A stretch of DNA of 64,000 bases from Halalkalicoccus paucihalophilus (GCF_001593955.1 NZ_LTAZ01000004.1:682001-746000); one strand, 5' to 3'. Shown: positions 53,545 through 62,981, numbered from the stretch's first letter. The notes: a model not told the origin generated them from the sequence alone. Made by a program: numbers and translations.

Positions 53545-53566
53545 GCGTCGTGGATCAGGGTTCGGT

Positions 53567-54550
53567 ATGACCACCGCAAGCGCACCGGGGAAGGTGTATC
53601 TCTTCGGCGAGCACGCCGTCGTCTACGGCGAGCCCGCGGTCCCGTGTGCGATCTCGCGCCGGGCGTGGGTCACCGCCGAACGCCGTGCGGACAGCCGGCT
53701 CCGGGTCCACGCCGAGGACCTCTCGCTCGACGGCTTCACCGTCGAGTACAGCGGCGAGACCGACACGGCGCCCGACGTCGACGTCTCGCCGGGACTGATC
53801 CGGGCGGCGATGGGCTACGTCGACGCCGCGGTCTCGCAGGCCCGCGAGGCGGCGGACACGCCCGAGGCGGGCTTCGACATCACCATCGAGAGCGAGATCC
53901 CGCTGGGGGCGGGACTCGGCTCCTCGGCCGCCGTCGTCGTCGCGGGCATCGAGGCCGCGACCCGCGAACTGGGCGTCGAGCTGAGTACGGAGGAGATCGC
54001 CGACCGGGCCTATCGCGCGGAGCACGAGGTCCAGGAGGGCCAGGCCTCGCGGGCCGATACGTTCTGTTCTGCTACCGGCGGGGCGGTCCGGGTCGAGGGC
54101 GAGGACTGCCGGGCGATCGAGTCGCCGGACCTCCCCTTCGTCATCGGCTTCGACGGCGGTGCGGGAAACACGGGCGAACTCGTTTCGGGAGTTCGAAAAC
54201 TGCGCGAGCGCTACCCCTTCGCAGCCGATACGGTCGAGACGGTCGGCGACATCGTCCGGCAGGGCGAGCGCGCGCTCGCGGAGGGCGATATCGAGGAACT
54301 GGGAACACTGATGGATTTCAACCATGGCCTACTCTCGGCGCTTGGGGTCTCCTCGCGGTCGCTCGACCGGATGGTCTGGGCGGCCCGCGACGCGGGCGCC
54401 CACGGTGCGAAGCTGACGGGCGCGGGCGGCGGGGGCTGTATCGTCGCGCTCGACGAGACCGAGGAGACCGAGACCGCACTCAGGTTTACGCCGGGGTGTG
54501 AGGAGGGCTTTCGGGCCGAACTCGACGACGAGGGGGTGTGCCTCGCGTGA
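53567..54550 (+). CDS. mvk: Mevalonate kinase
   Basis: A 327-residue GHMP kinase that phosphorylates mevalonate for archaeal lipid synthesis. SAPGKVYLFGEHAVVYGEPA at residue 5, IPLGAGLGSSAAVVVAGIEA near 111 (ATP loop) and KLTGAGGGGCIVAL near 284 are the three GHMP motifs. It is normally found next to rps2; here the island lies between. Its stop overlaps the next start (GTGA). Confidence 0.95.
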   Translation: MTTASAPGKVYLFGEHAVVYGEPAVPCAISRRAWVTAERRADSRLRVHAEDLSLDGFTVEYSGETDTAPDVDVSPGLIRAAMGYVDAAVSQAREAADTPEAGFDITIESEIPLGAGLGSSAAVVVAGIEAATRELGVELSTEEIADRAYRAEHEVQEGQASRADTFCSATGGAVRVEGEDCRAIESPDLPFVIGFDGGAGNTGELVSGVRKLRERYPFAADTVETVGDIVRQGERALAEGDIEELGTLMDFNHGLLSALGVSSRSLDRMVWAARDAGAHGAKLTGAGGGGCIVALDETEETETALRFTPGCEEGFRAELDDEGVCLA

Positions 54551-55272
54551 TCGTTCTCAAGCTCGGGGGCTCGGTGATCACCGAGAAGGACCGCGAAGAG
54601 ACGGTCGACGAGGAACGACTCGCGTCCCTCGCGGAAACCCTCGCTGGTCACGAGGACTTCGTCGTCGTCCACGGTGCGGGGAGCTTCGGCCACCGCTACG
54701 CGGCGAAACACGGCGTCTCGCGGACCGAGGGAACTCACGACGCGGCGGCGGTTCGGGAGATCCACGCCTCGATGGAACGGTTGAACGGGCATGTACTGGG
54801 GGCCCTCGGTGCCGAGGACGTCCCCGCAGTGCCCGTCGATCCGTTCTCGCTCGCCTACCGGTCCCGAGACGGAACCCTCGGGCTCCCGCTCGACGGGATC
54901 GAGACGACACTCGCCGAGGGGTTCGTCCCGGTGACGTACGGCGACGTGATCACCCAGCGGGAAAAGGGCGCGACGATCATCAGCGGCGACGAACTCGTCG
55001 TCGCGCTCGCGGAGGGACTGGACGCCGACGGGGTAGGGCTGTGTTCGACGGTTCCGGGCGTCCTTGACGACACGGGCGCGGTTATCCCCCGGATCGGGAG
55101 CTATGACGAGGTCGAGGCGTATCTCGGGGGAAGCGAGTCGACGGACGTCACCGGCGGGATGGCCGCGAAAGTGCGGGCGCTGCTGAATCTCGACGTCCCG
55201 GCCTCGGTCTTCGGGCCGGACGCCCTCGAAGCGTTCCTCGCGGACGGATCGGCAGGGACGCGCATCGACTGA
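54547..55272 (+). CDS. Isopentenyl phosphate kinase
   Basis: A 241-residue amino-acid-kinase-fold enzyme converting isopentenyl phosphate to isopentenyl diphosphate in the archaeal mevalonate pathway. IVLKLGGSVITEKDREE at the N-terminus, VVVHGAGSFGHRYAAKHGVS near residue 40 with the substrate histidine, TIISGDELVVALAEGLDADG near 147 and VTGGMAAKVRALL near 201 are typical. GTG at 54547 gives the usual MIVLKLGGS start and overlaps the mvk stop; a GTG three codons earlier is an alternative. Confidence 0.92.
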   Translation: MIVLKLGGSVITEKDREETVDEERLASLAETLAGHEDFVVVHGAGSFGHRYAAKHGVSRTEGTHDAAAVREIHASMERLNGHVLGALGAEDVPAVPVDPFSLAYRSRDGTLGLPLDGIETTLAEGFVPVTYGDVITQREKGATIISGDELVVALAEGLDADGVGLCSTVPGVLDDTGAVIPRIGSYDEVEAYLGGSESTDVTGGMAAKVRALLNLDVPASVFGPDALEAFLADGSAGTRID

Positions 55273-55315
55273 GCCTGCCGGAACGTTTTTATCGGCTATC
55301 GGAGATGTATTCCTC

Positions 55316-55993
55316 ATGGTACGGACACCGGGATGGGGCGTCGTCTCGGCGAGCGCGTATCTCCTCGCGCTGTCGCTGTTCGTTCTGACGTTCGACAGTG
55401 TGCCGTTGAGCGGCCCGCTCGCCCTCGTCGTCGTCGCCGGCAGCGTCGGGCTGGTGGCGTTTCTGGGTCGACTTCACCCGCGTCCGGCGGTCGCGCTGGC
55501 GGATCGGCGCCTGCACGCCGTCCTCGCGGCGGTTCCGCTCGTAATCTTCCTCGTGAGCGTGTACGTTCCCGGCGTGGCGTTCGTTTCGCCGGTCGACCCA
55601 TTGACGTGGATACTCCTGTGCTGGTCGATGGCAGGGGTCGCACTGTACGCAAGCGTCACGAACGCCCAAGCGCGCCACTACGAGGAGCAATCGGAGCGGG
55701 TCGTCCACCTGCGGGTGCGTCCGACCGCCCGGACGCGCCGACGGCGAGCGGCCCTGTTCGGGGTCCTCGGCGTGGTGTTGATCGTCGGAGTGTGGCTGGT
55801 CAGTGTTCCGTCCGTGTCTCGTTCGTTCGTGATGGGATTGGGCTTCTCGGCGCTGTTTTCTGGGGTTTTAGGTGCGAGACGTCCGCGGACCTACCGGCTG
55901 GTCGACGGCGGGCTGATCCGCCAGGACGGTGGCGCGCGCGTCGGCATGATTCGTCTCCCGCTCGCGGATCGAGACGGCCGAACGCGGCGATGA
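55316..55993 (+). CDS. Conserved haloarchaeal membrane protein, C-terminus frameshifted
   Basis: A 225-codon frame with about six hydrophobic helices (SASAYLLALSLFVLTF through FVMGLGFSALFSGVLGA) followed by the start of a soluble domain, TYRLVDGGLIRQDGGARVG. The frame then ends in MIRLPLADRDGRTRR. Skipping one base near 55949 yields FVSRSRIETAERGDERLRLE and continues to a stop at 56130-56132. The intact gene therefore probably ran 55316-56132. A TATA-like GTTTTTATC at 55283-55291 supports a leaderless start. It lies between the isopentenyl phosphate kinase and RNase J genes. No function is known. Confidence 0.7.
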   Translation: MVRTPGWGVVSASAYLLALSLFVLTFDSVPLSGPLALVVVAGSVGLVAFLGRLHPRPAVALADRRLHAVLAAVPLVIFLVSVYVPGVAFVSPVDPLTWILLCWSMAGVALYASVTNAQARHYEEQSERVVHLRVRPTARTRRRRAALFGVLGVVLIVGVWLVSVPSVSRSFVMGLGFSALFSGVLGARRPRTYRLVDGGLIRQDGGARVGMIRLPLADRDGRTRR

Positions 55994-56132
55994 GCGACTA
56001 CGGCTCGAACGCCGCGGGACGTGGTGGCCGGAGACGGCGTTCGTCGTCGAGGACGTCGGCGGCGACCGGGAGGCGGCGACGCGTTGGTTCGAGGGGACCA
56101 CCGGATCATTGGCGGTCGGACGAGCACCCTAA
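55950..56132 (+). pseudogene. Displaced C-terminal domain of the 55316 gene (+1 frameshift)
   Basis: Read from TTC at 55950, these 60 codons (FVSRSRIETAERGDERLRLE; RRGTWWPETAFVVEDVGGD; ATRWFEGTTGSLAVGRAP) form a plausible PH-like C-terminal domain that continues the upstream membrane protein. There is no independent start codon or ribosome-binding site, so it is not a separate gene. Confidence 0.65.
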
Positions 56133-56339
56133 GACGCGGATCCGAATCGGAACCCACGTAGTTTATACGGACGGGTCGCGTAGCGCCGCGTAACGAAACC
56201 CGCGGGTAATGCGGCCGTTGCCGCATGCGGGAACTCGAAAGCGTTCGGGACCTGTCGACTCACGGTGATGCGGTGCCGGGAGCGTCCGCGGTTTTCAATG
56301 AGCGCGTTCGCCATCAGGCGAGCGGCTATACATCCAACT

Positions 56340-57686
56340 ATGGAAATCGAAATCGCAACAATCGGCGGCTACGAGGAAGTCGGACGGCAGATGACCGCCG
56401 TCCGCGCTGGCGACGACGTCGTCATCTTCGACATGGGGCTCAACCTGTCGAAGGTCCTCATCCACGACAACGTACAGACCGAAAAGATGCACAGCCTCGA
56501 TCTGATCGACATGGGCGCGATCCCCGACGATCGTGTGATGTCCGACATCGAGGGTGACGTGCAGGCGATCGTCCCGACCCACGGTCACCTCGACCACATC
56601 GGCGCGCTCAGCAAGCTCGCCCACCGCTACGACGCGCCGATCGTCGCTACCCCGTTCACGATCGAACTCGTAAAACAGGAGATCCAGGACGAGAACAAGT
56701 TCATGGTCGAGAACGACCTCCAGAAGATGGAGGCCGGATCCTCGATGGAGATCGGCAACGGCCTCGAACTCGAGTTCGTCAACGTCACACACTCGATCAT
56801 CGACGCGATCAACCCCGTCCTGCATACCCCCGAGGGTGCGATCGTCTACGGGCTCGACAAGCGCATGGACCACACGCCCGTGATCGGCGATCCGATCGAC
56901 ATGGAGCGCTTTCGCGAGATCGGCCGCGAGGGCGAGGGCGTGCTGTGTTACATCGAGGACTGCACCAACGCGAACAAGAAGGGTCGAACCCCCAGCGAGG
57001 CGGTCGCACGCCGCCACCTGAAGGACGTCATGACGAGCATCGAGGACTACGACGGCGGGATCGTCGCGACCACGTTCTCCAGTCACATCGCTCGCGTGAA
57101 GTCGCTCGTCGAGTTCGCCCAGGACATCGACCGCACGCCCATTCTCCTCGGCCGGTCGATGGAGAAGTACTCCGGAACGGCGGAACGACTCGGCTTCATC
57201 GACTTCCCCGACGAGGTGGGGATGTTCGGCCACCGGAAATCGGTCGACCGCACCTTCAAGCGCATCATGAACGAGGGCAAGGAGAACTTCCTGCCCATCG
57301 TCACGGGCCACCAGGGCGAACCGCGCGCGATGCTCACCCGGATGGGACGGGGCGAGACGCCCTACCAGCTCGACGACGGCGACAAAGTGCTCTTTTCGGC
57401 CCGCGTCATCCCGGAGCCGACCAACGAGGGCCAGCGCTACCAATCGGAGAACCTGCTGCGGATGCAGGGTGCGCGAATCTACGACGAGATTCACGTCTCG
57501 GGTCACCTCTGTCAGGAAGGCCACTACGAGATGCTGGATGCCCTCCAGCCCCAACACGTCATCCCAGCTCACCAGAACATGAAAGGCTACTCGGGCTACG
57601 TCGACCTCGCACAGGGTCAGGGTTACGAACTCGGTCGTGACCTTCACGTCACGCACAACGGGAACGTCATCCAGCTGGTCGAGTAG
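56340..57686 (+). CDS. rnj: Ribonuclease J-family exonuclease (aRNase J)
   Basis: A 448-residue metallo-beta-lactamase/beta-CASP ribonuclease. [18 protein letters not shown] near residue 78 is the HxHxDH zinc motif; the beta-CASP motifs follow with [41 protein letters not shown] and the C-terminal [18 protein letters not shown] and [20 protein letters not shown]. It degrades RNA 5' to 3'. The order RNase J, prenyl synthase, gltX is conserved in haloarchaea. Two bases separate it from the next gene. Confidence 0.94.
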   Translation: MEIEIATIGGYEEVGRQMTAVRAGDDVVIFDMGLNLSKVLIHDNVQTEKMHSLDLIDMGAIPDDRVMSDIEGDVQAIVPTHGHLDHIGALSKLAHRYDAPIVATPFTIELVKQEIQDENKFMVENDLQKMEAGSSMEIGNGLELEFVNVTHSIIDAINPVLHTPEGAIVYGLDKRMDHTPVIGDPIDMERFREIGREGEGVLCYIEDCTNANKKGRTPSEAVARRHLKDVMTSIEDYDGGIVATTFSSHIARVKSLVEFAQDIDRTPILLGRSMEKYSGTAERLGFIDFPDEVGMFGHRKSVDRTFKRIMNEGKENFLPIVTGHQGEPRAMLTRMGRGETPYQLDDGDKVLFSARVIPEPTNEGQRYQSENLLRMQGARIYDEIHVSGHLCQEGHYEMLDALQPQHVIPAHQNMKGYSGYVDLAQGQGYELGRDLHVTHNGNVIQLVE

Positions 57687-57687
57687 C

Positions 57688-58782
57688 ATGACCCACTCAG
57701 AGGCACGGTCGGTGACCGAGGCGGTGACCGAGCGCCGCGAGCGGGTCAACGAGGCGATCGACGAGGAGCTACCGATCGTCCGGCCCGAACGGCTCTACGA
57801 GGCGTCGCGATACCTACTGAAGGCGGGCGGGAAACGCCTCCGACCGGCGGTCTTGCTGTTGGTCGCCGAGGCGCTCGGTGACGTCGAACCGCTCTCGACG
57901 AACTACCGCGAGTTCCCGACGCTCGACGGGAGCGCGGAACGTGGTTCCGCGAACGACGCGAGCGGCCAGCCGCGAGCGCCGGAGACGATCGACGTGATGC
58001 GTGCGGCGGTGTCGATCGAGACCATCCAGTCGTTTACGCTGATCCACGACGACATCATGGACGACGACGACCTCCGACGGGGCGTCCCGGCGGTCCACCG
58101 CGAGTACGACCTCGAGACCGCGATCCTCGCCGGCGATACGCTCTACTCGAAGGCCTTCGAGATCATGCTCGAGAGCGGTGCAGCACCGGAACGAGGTCTC
58201 CGGGCCGTGCGCACGCTGGCTCGTACCTGTACGAGGATCTGTGAGGGACAGTCGCTCGACGTCGACTTCGAGTCGCGAGGCGACGTCACTCGGGAGGAGT
58301 ACCTCGAGATGGTCGAACTCAAGACCGCCGTGCTCTACGGGGCGTCGTCGAGCGTTCCGGCCATCCTGCTGGGGGCCGATCAAGAGACCGTCGACGCGCT
58401 CTACCGCTACGGACTGAACGCCGGGACGGCGTTCCAGATCCAAGACGACGTGCTCGATCTGACCGTTCCCAGCGAGACGCTTGGCAAACAGCGCGGGAGC
58501 GACCTCGTGGAAGGCAAACGGACGCTGATCACGCTCCACGCCCGCGAGGCGGGTATCAACGTCGACTCGCTGATCGAGACTGACAGCGTCGACGCCGTCA
58601 CCGAGGGCGAGATCGACGACGCCGTTTCGACGCTCGAATCCGCCGGCAGCATCGAGTACGCCCGAGAGAAGGCCGAGTCGCTTGTCCGCGAGGGTAAAGA
58701 AGAACTCGCCGTCCTCCCGGACAACGAGGCCCGTGCCCAGCTCGAATCGATCGCCGACTTCCTGATCGAGCGCGGCTACTAG
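57688..58782 (+). CDS. idsA: Polyprenyl (geranylgeranyl) diphosphate synthase
   Basis: A 364-residue trans-prenyltransferase that makes C20 (or C25) diphosphate chains for archaeal ether lipids. LLKAGGKRLRPAVLLLVAEA near residue 48, the first aspartate-rich motif IHDDIMDDDDLRRGVPAVHR near 117 and the second FQIQDDVLDL near 250 with KGKR-like VEGKRTLITLHA are present. Between the KRLRP and first DDxxD helices is an insertion of about 27 polar residues (EFPTLDGSAERGSANDASGQ) not seen in bacterial IspA. It follows RNase J closely. Confidence 0.93.
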   Translation: MTHSEARSVTEAVTERRERVNEAIDEELPIVRPERLYEASRYLLKAGGKRLRPAVLLLVAEALGDVEPLSTNYREFPTLDGSAERGSANDASGQPRAPETIDVMRAAVSIETIQSFTLIHDDIMDDDDLRRGVPAVHREYDLETAILAGDTLYSKAFEIMLESGAAPERGLRAVRTLARTCTRICEGQSLDVDFESRGDVTREEYLEMVELKTAVLYGASSSVPAILLGADQETVDALYRYGLNAGTAFQIQDDVLDLTVPSETLGKQRGSDLVEGKRTLITLHAREAGINVDSLIETDSVDAVTEGEIDDAVSTLESAGSIEYAREKAESLVREGKEELAVLPDNEARAQLESIADFLIERGY

Positions 58783-58835
58783 GTCCCCAGCCCCGATCAG
58801 TTTTCTTTTCACCCACTCGCGCGAACCACCCGGTA

Positions 58836-60554
58836 ATGGACCAGGAGCTGCGAGAGCGGATCGAACGGGAGGCCGAAAAGCACGCGCTGATGAACGCCGT
58901 CAAACACGACGGGGAGGCCGACGTGGGCGCGATTATGGGTCCGCTCATGGGCGAGAACCCCGAGTTCCGGCCACACGGCGACGAGATCCCCGGCATCGCC
59001 GCCCCGATCGCCGGGCGGGTCAACGATCTCGGGTCCGAGGAACGCCACGAACGACTGGCTAATCTCGCACCCGACCTGCTCGAGGAACTGGAGGCCGACG
59101 AGGAGGAGGACGAGCACGTCCTGCCCGATCTGCCCAACGCAGAGGAGTACGACGAGATCCGGATGCGCTGTGCCCCGAACCCGAACGGGCCGTGGCACCT
59201 CGGCCACGCCCGGATGCCCGCGGTGATCGGCACGTACAAAGAGCGCTACGACGGCTCGATGCTCTGTCGGTTCGACGACACCGACCCCGAGACCAAACGT
59301 CCGGATCTCGACGCCTACGACGCGATTCTCGACGCTATCGAATATCTCGGGTTCGAGGCCGACGAGGTCATCCGCGCGAGCGATCGAGTTGAGACCTACT
59401 ACGAGTATGCGAGAGGGCTGATCGAGAAGGATGGGGCCTACACCTGCACCTGTCCCGCGGAGACGTTCTCGGAGCTGAAGAACTCGGGCGAGGCCTGTCC
59501 GCACCGTGAGAAGGGGGTCGAGGAAAGTATGGACGAGTTCGAGGCGATGGTCGACGGCGAGTACGACGCCGGCGAGATCGTCCTCAGAGTTCGTACCGAC
59601 ATCACCCACAAGAACCCCGCGTTGCGGGACTGGGTAGCCTTCCGGATGATCGACCGCCCGCACCCCCGCGAGGAGGCCGCCGAGTACCGCTGCTGGCCGA
59701 TGCTCGACTTCCAGTCCGGCGTCGACGACCACCTCACGGGGATCACCCACATCGTTCGGGGAATCGACCTGCAGGACTCCGCGAAGCGCCAGCGCTTCCT
59801 CTACGAGTACTTCGGCTGGGAGTACCCGGAGGTGATTCACTGGGGCCACGTCCAGATCGACGCTTACGACGTGAAGATGAGCACCTCGCGGATCAAGGAG
59901 CTGATCGAGACGGGCGAACTCGACGGATGGGACGACCCCCGCGCCCCGACGATCGCGAGCGTGCGCCGGCGCGGGATCCACGGCGAGGCACTCACGGAAG
60001 CGATGATCGAACTGGGCACCTCGACCACCGACGTGGATCTGGCGATGAGCACCGTCTACGCCAAAAACAGGGAACGAATCGACGACGGCTCCGATCGGTA
60101 CTTCCTCGTCCGAGACGGCAAGCGGATCGACCTGTCGGGCGACGGTCCTGACGCGGCCGAACCGCCCCGCCATCCCGACCACGAGGAGCGTGGCACGCGC
60201 GAGATTCCCGTCGAGGACGCCGTCCTTGTCGAACCCGTGGATCTCCCCGGGGAGGGCGAGCGCATCTGGCTCAAGGGGCTCGGGTGCGTGCGCTACTCGG
60301 ATGAGGGGTTCGCGTTCACCGGCGACGACATCGACGCCGTGCGCGAGGGGGGTGTCGACGTGATCCACTGGGTGCCCGAGGAAGGGAGCGTCCCCGTCCG
60401 ACTGCGGACGATGGACGGGGATAGCGAGGGACGGGCCGAACCCGAGTTCGCCGACACGGAAGCGGATGAGATGGTGCAGTTCGAGCGGATCGGCTTCGCG
60501 AGGGTCGACGAGCACGCCGACGTCGAATCGGTGGCGTACTTCGCTCACCCCTGA
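58836..60554 (+). CDS. gltX: Glutamyl-tRNA synthetase (archaeal type)
   Basis: A 572-residue class I synthetase of archaeal/eukaryotic type. The HIGH-like motif PNPNGPWHLGHARMPA is near residue 114 and the KMSKS equivalent DVKMSTSRIKELI near 346. The N-terminal 100 residues are an acidic, archaeal-specific extension (LEADEEEDEHVLPDLPNAEE), and the C-terminal beta-barrels bind the anticodon. Without a separate glutaminyl enzyme in view it is likely non-discriminating. It ends the mvk-to-gltX group. Confidence 0.96.
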   Translation: MDQELRERIEREAEKHALMNAVKHDGEADVGAIMGPLMGENPEFRPHGDEIPGIAAPIAGRVNDLGSEERHERLANLAPDLLEELEADEEEDEHVLPDLPNAEEYDEIRMRCAPNPNGPWHLGHARMPAVIGTYKERYDGSMLCRFDDTDPETKRPDLDAYDAILDAIEYLGFEADEVIRASDRVETYYEYARGLIEKDGAYTCTCPAETFSELKNSGEACPHREKGVEESMDEFEAMVDGEYDAGEIVLRVRTDITHKNPALRDWVAFRMIDRPHPREEAAEYRCWPMLDFQSGVDDHLTGITHIVRGIDLQDSAKRQRFLYEYFGWEYPEVIHWGHVQIDAYDVKMSTSRIKELIETGELDGWDDPRAPTIASVRRRGIHGEALTEAMIELGTSTTDVDLAMSTVYAKNRERIDDGSDRYFLVRDGKRIDLSGDGPDAAEPPRHPDHEERGTREIPVEDAVLVEPVDLPGEGERIWLKGLGCVRYSDEGFAFTGDDIDAVREGGVDVIHWVPEEGSVPVRLRTMDGDSEGRAEPEFADTEADEMVQFERIGFARVDEHADVESVAYFAHP

Positions 60555-60722
60555 TCACGTCCAGTCGACGTCATCGAGGGGTTCGGCGACGACGCCCTCT
60601 TGCTGGACGAGCACCCGGGCGTGGGCGGTACAGACCACCCGGTCGTCGGCCCACGGGACGTGGAGTCTGACCGCTCCCGAACGTTTGCAACCGTTTTCGG
60701 CACAGATTCGGATATCAGTCAT
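60555..60722 (-). CDS. Small conserved cysteine-containing protein downstream of tmcA
   Basis: A 55-residue protein (MTDIRICAENGCKRSGAVRL; VVCTAHARVLVQQEGVVAEP). Cysteines at CxxxxC and a later CTAH could bind zinc. Its start lies eight bases inside the end of tmcA, so it is co-translated, and its stop abuts that of gltX. Too short for a clear family; similar tiny zinc proteins occur at this place in haloarchaea, as far as I recall. Function unknown. Confidence 0.65.
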   Translation of the reverse strand: MTDIRICAENGCKRSGAVRLHVPWADDRVVCTAHARVLVQQEGVVAEPLDDVDWT

Positions 60723-62937
60723 CGCTGTAGCGGCGTTTCTGCGCGAGTGCCGCCTCTGATCCGTACTCGTCGACCAACGGCTTGAAGCTCCCGCCGAGTT
60801 CGCGCATACACATCCGCGTCGAGACGAACCCCAACTCCTCGGCGACCTCGTCCCACGGGTGGCCCTGCAGGACCTTTCGGACGAGCAGGCGTTCCCCTCG
60901 GTCGGTAAGCGGCGCCTCGCCGTCGATCAGGTGCGAGACGGCGAGCGGGCGAAAGCTCCCCGGCGCGATATCGAAGGCCCCGGGACCGTAGGCCGCACTC
61001 GCGACGTGGATCCAGTCGCGCTCCGTGAGATCGGGATCGACGACAGTATCGACGGAGCCGAGCGCGGCACGGACCACGTCGGGATCGATGTCGTCGAGGG
61101 GGTCCGAAAGTGTTCCTTCGATCCGGTCGGCGAACCACGCGGCGTGGCGATCGTGGAGGTCGTATCCAGAATCGCTCGTCGGCGCGAGCATGACCGCCGA
61201 GTATTCGCCGCTGGCGTCGTTTCGCGTCGTCGAGAGGTGAACCGTCGAGAAGCTGTTTTCCGTCCAGAAGTCGAGGAGTTCGGGCGTCGCGCCGTAGCCG
61301 ACGCCGAGCCAATCGACCTCATCGTCGAACTCCCAGCGAATCTCCGAAAGCAGGCGGGAGCCAAGGCCGATCGAACGAACCGCATCGTGGGTGGCGATCC
61401 TGAGCACCCGCCAGCCGACCGGCTCGCCAGCCCGCTCGTCGCGCAACTGGCTCGTCAGTAGGTCGGGGATCATGTTCCCGCGGATCCGGCCGCCGTCGTA
61501 GAGCTCTCGTCGGGTTTCGGCGGAGAGGCCACCCTCGCGGGCCAGCAGTGCGACGCTCGTGACGTGGCCGTCGTGGGTCAGTGCGCGCACCGAGAGGTTG
61601 GGCGCGTCGAGAAGCCTCGCCAAGTCGTTGGGCTCGGTCCGGTAGTGAGCCGTGACGAGCAGGCCGAAGACCTCTCGAAGCAGGCCCTCGTCGGCCGCGA
61701 GGGCCGACTTCGAAAGCCGTCGATAGACGGTCGTCTCGGGTGTCGCGTCGGTGACCAGTTGTGCTGCCGGCGGTCGCGCATCGAGCAACAACGCGCGGAA
61801 CGCCCACACCTCGACGGGATCGCCCGCGGCGTAGCGGATGGGGTCGACCATGTTCGTGGAACGAACCTCGTGGTCGCTCCCCTCTAGACGGTCGCGAAAG
61901 CGCACGGAAAACCCTCGACCTGCTCCCTCGTAGCCGTGGATCGTGGTGGTGAAGGCGACCCGGTCGATCCCGAGACAGCGTTCGAGGACGCGAACCGGCA
62001 GGGCCGCCGCCTCGTCGACGAGCAGCACGTCCGATTCCTCCTCTACGATATCGAGCGGTCGAACGAAACGAACCCTCCCGCCCGCAGTGGTTTCGAGGTC
62101 GTACTTCTCGTCGCGTTCGAGCGATCCCTCGAGCAGTTCGCGGGCGCGTGCGAACACCTCGGCAGCGTTTCGGGCGTCGGGGGCGGTCACGAGCACGTCC
62201 TCGCCCTCGGCCGCCAGCGCGCCCGCCGCGAGGCCGGCGGCACTCGACTTGCCACGCCCGCGGTCGGCTTCGATCACGACCGCGCGGCCGTCCTCGCGGA
62301 GGGCTTCGAGCGCGGAGAGCGCCGCGGCCTGGTCGCCCGTCAGGCAGGCTTCGTAGGCCGCCCGTGGGAACTTCCGGTCGTCGGGGATCGAAACCGGGGC
62401 GCGTTCGTGACGCGGCGCTGGGCGAGTCAAGCCGTCGCGTTCGGTTTCGCCGGAGTCGACGTTCGCGATAGCGATCCCGGGGTGCACTAGGAGAAGCGCG
62501 ACGATGCGCTCGCGAAAGCGTCCGGTCACGTCGCGTTCCTCGAACGGTGGGACCGCGAGGCTCGCGTCGAACCCGTCGCGCCGGTCGGGCCAACTATCGA
62601 AGTCGGGTGCGAGCAGGATCAACAGCCCGCCGCCGTCGACGACGCCCGTGAGTCGCCCGAGCGCGTTCGGCTCGAAGCGGTCGTGGGCGTCGTAGACGAC
62701 GACCTCGCGGGTGGTTCCGAGCAGTTCGCCGGTCCGTTTCGGATCGAGTTGCTCGCAGGGAAGGCTCTCACGATCGCCAACGAGGGTAGTGTCGGTTACC
62801 GGGACGGGAAGGGCATCGAGAACTCCCCGGAGGGCGTCGAATCCGCGTTCGCGGTCGCCGGCCAGCACGAGCAGTCGCCGTTCGTTCGTCTCCCGGGCCT
62901 CCCTGAGGAGGCGGGTAGCGACCGCGGGTAGGTCCAT
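60715..62937 (-). CDS. tmcA: tRNA(Met) cytidine acetyltransferase TmcA
   Basis: A 740-residue RNA acetyltransferase making N4-acetylcytidine, of the TmcA/Kre33/NAT10 family. The RecA-like helicase module has VVIEADRGRGKSSAAGLAAG (Walker A) near residue 220 and DVLLVDEAAALPVRVLERCL near 305. The GNAT module carries RVLRIATHDAVRSIGLGSRL near 515, with acetyl-CoA-binding SIGLGSRLL, and the C-terminal tRNA-binding domain ends QGHPWDEVAEELGFVSTRMC. In haloarchaea and thermophilic archaea this modification can be widespread. The ATG at 62937 removes a spurious N-terminal extension. Confidence 0.93.
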   Translation of the reverse strand: MDLPAVATRLLREARETNERRLLVLAGDRERGFDALRGVLDALPVPVTDTTLVGDRESLPCEQLDPKRTGELLGTTREVVVYDAHDRFEPNALGRLTGVVDGGGLLILLAPDFDSWPDRRDGFDASLAVPPFEERDVTGRFRERIVALLLVHPGIAIANVDSGETERDGLTRPAPRHERAPVSIPDDRKFPRAAYEACLTGDQAAALSALEALREDGRAVVIEADRGRGKSSAAGLAAGALAAEGEDVLVTAPDARNAAEVFARARELLEGSLERDEKYDLETTAGGRVRFVRPLDIVEEESDVLLVDEAAALPVRVLERCLGIDRVAFTTTIHGYEGAGRGFSVRFRDRLEGSDHEVRSTNMVDPIRYAAGDPVEVWAFRALLLDARPPAAQLVTDATPETTVYRRLSKSALAADEGLLREVFGLLVTAHYRTEPNDLARLLDAPNLSVRALTHDGHVTSVALLAREGGLSAETRRELYDGGRIRGNMIPDLLTSQLRDERAGEPVGWRVLRIATHDAVRSIGLGSRLLSEIRWEFDDEVDWLGVGYGATPELLDFWTENSFSTVHLSTTRNDASGEYSAVMLAPTSDSGYDLHDRHAAWFADRIEGTLSDPLDDIDPDVVRAALGSVDTVVDPDLTERDWIHVASAAYGPGAFDIAPGSFRPLAVSHLIDGEAPLTDRGERLLVRKVLQGHPWDEVAEELGFVSTRMCMRELGGSFKPLVDEYGSEAALAQKRRYSDD

Positions 62938-62981
62938 GTCCCGGCTTGGAAACGGGGCCGTATGGCCGTTGCCCCTCGTCG

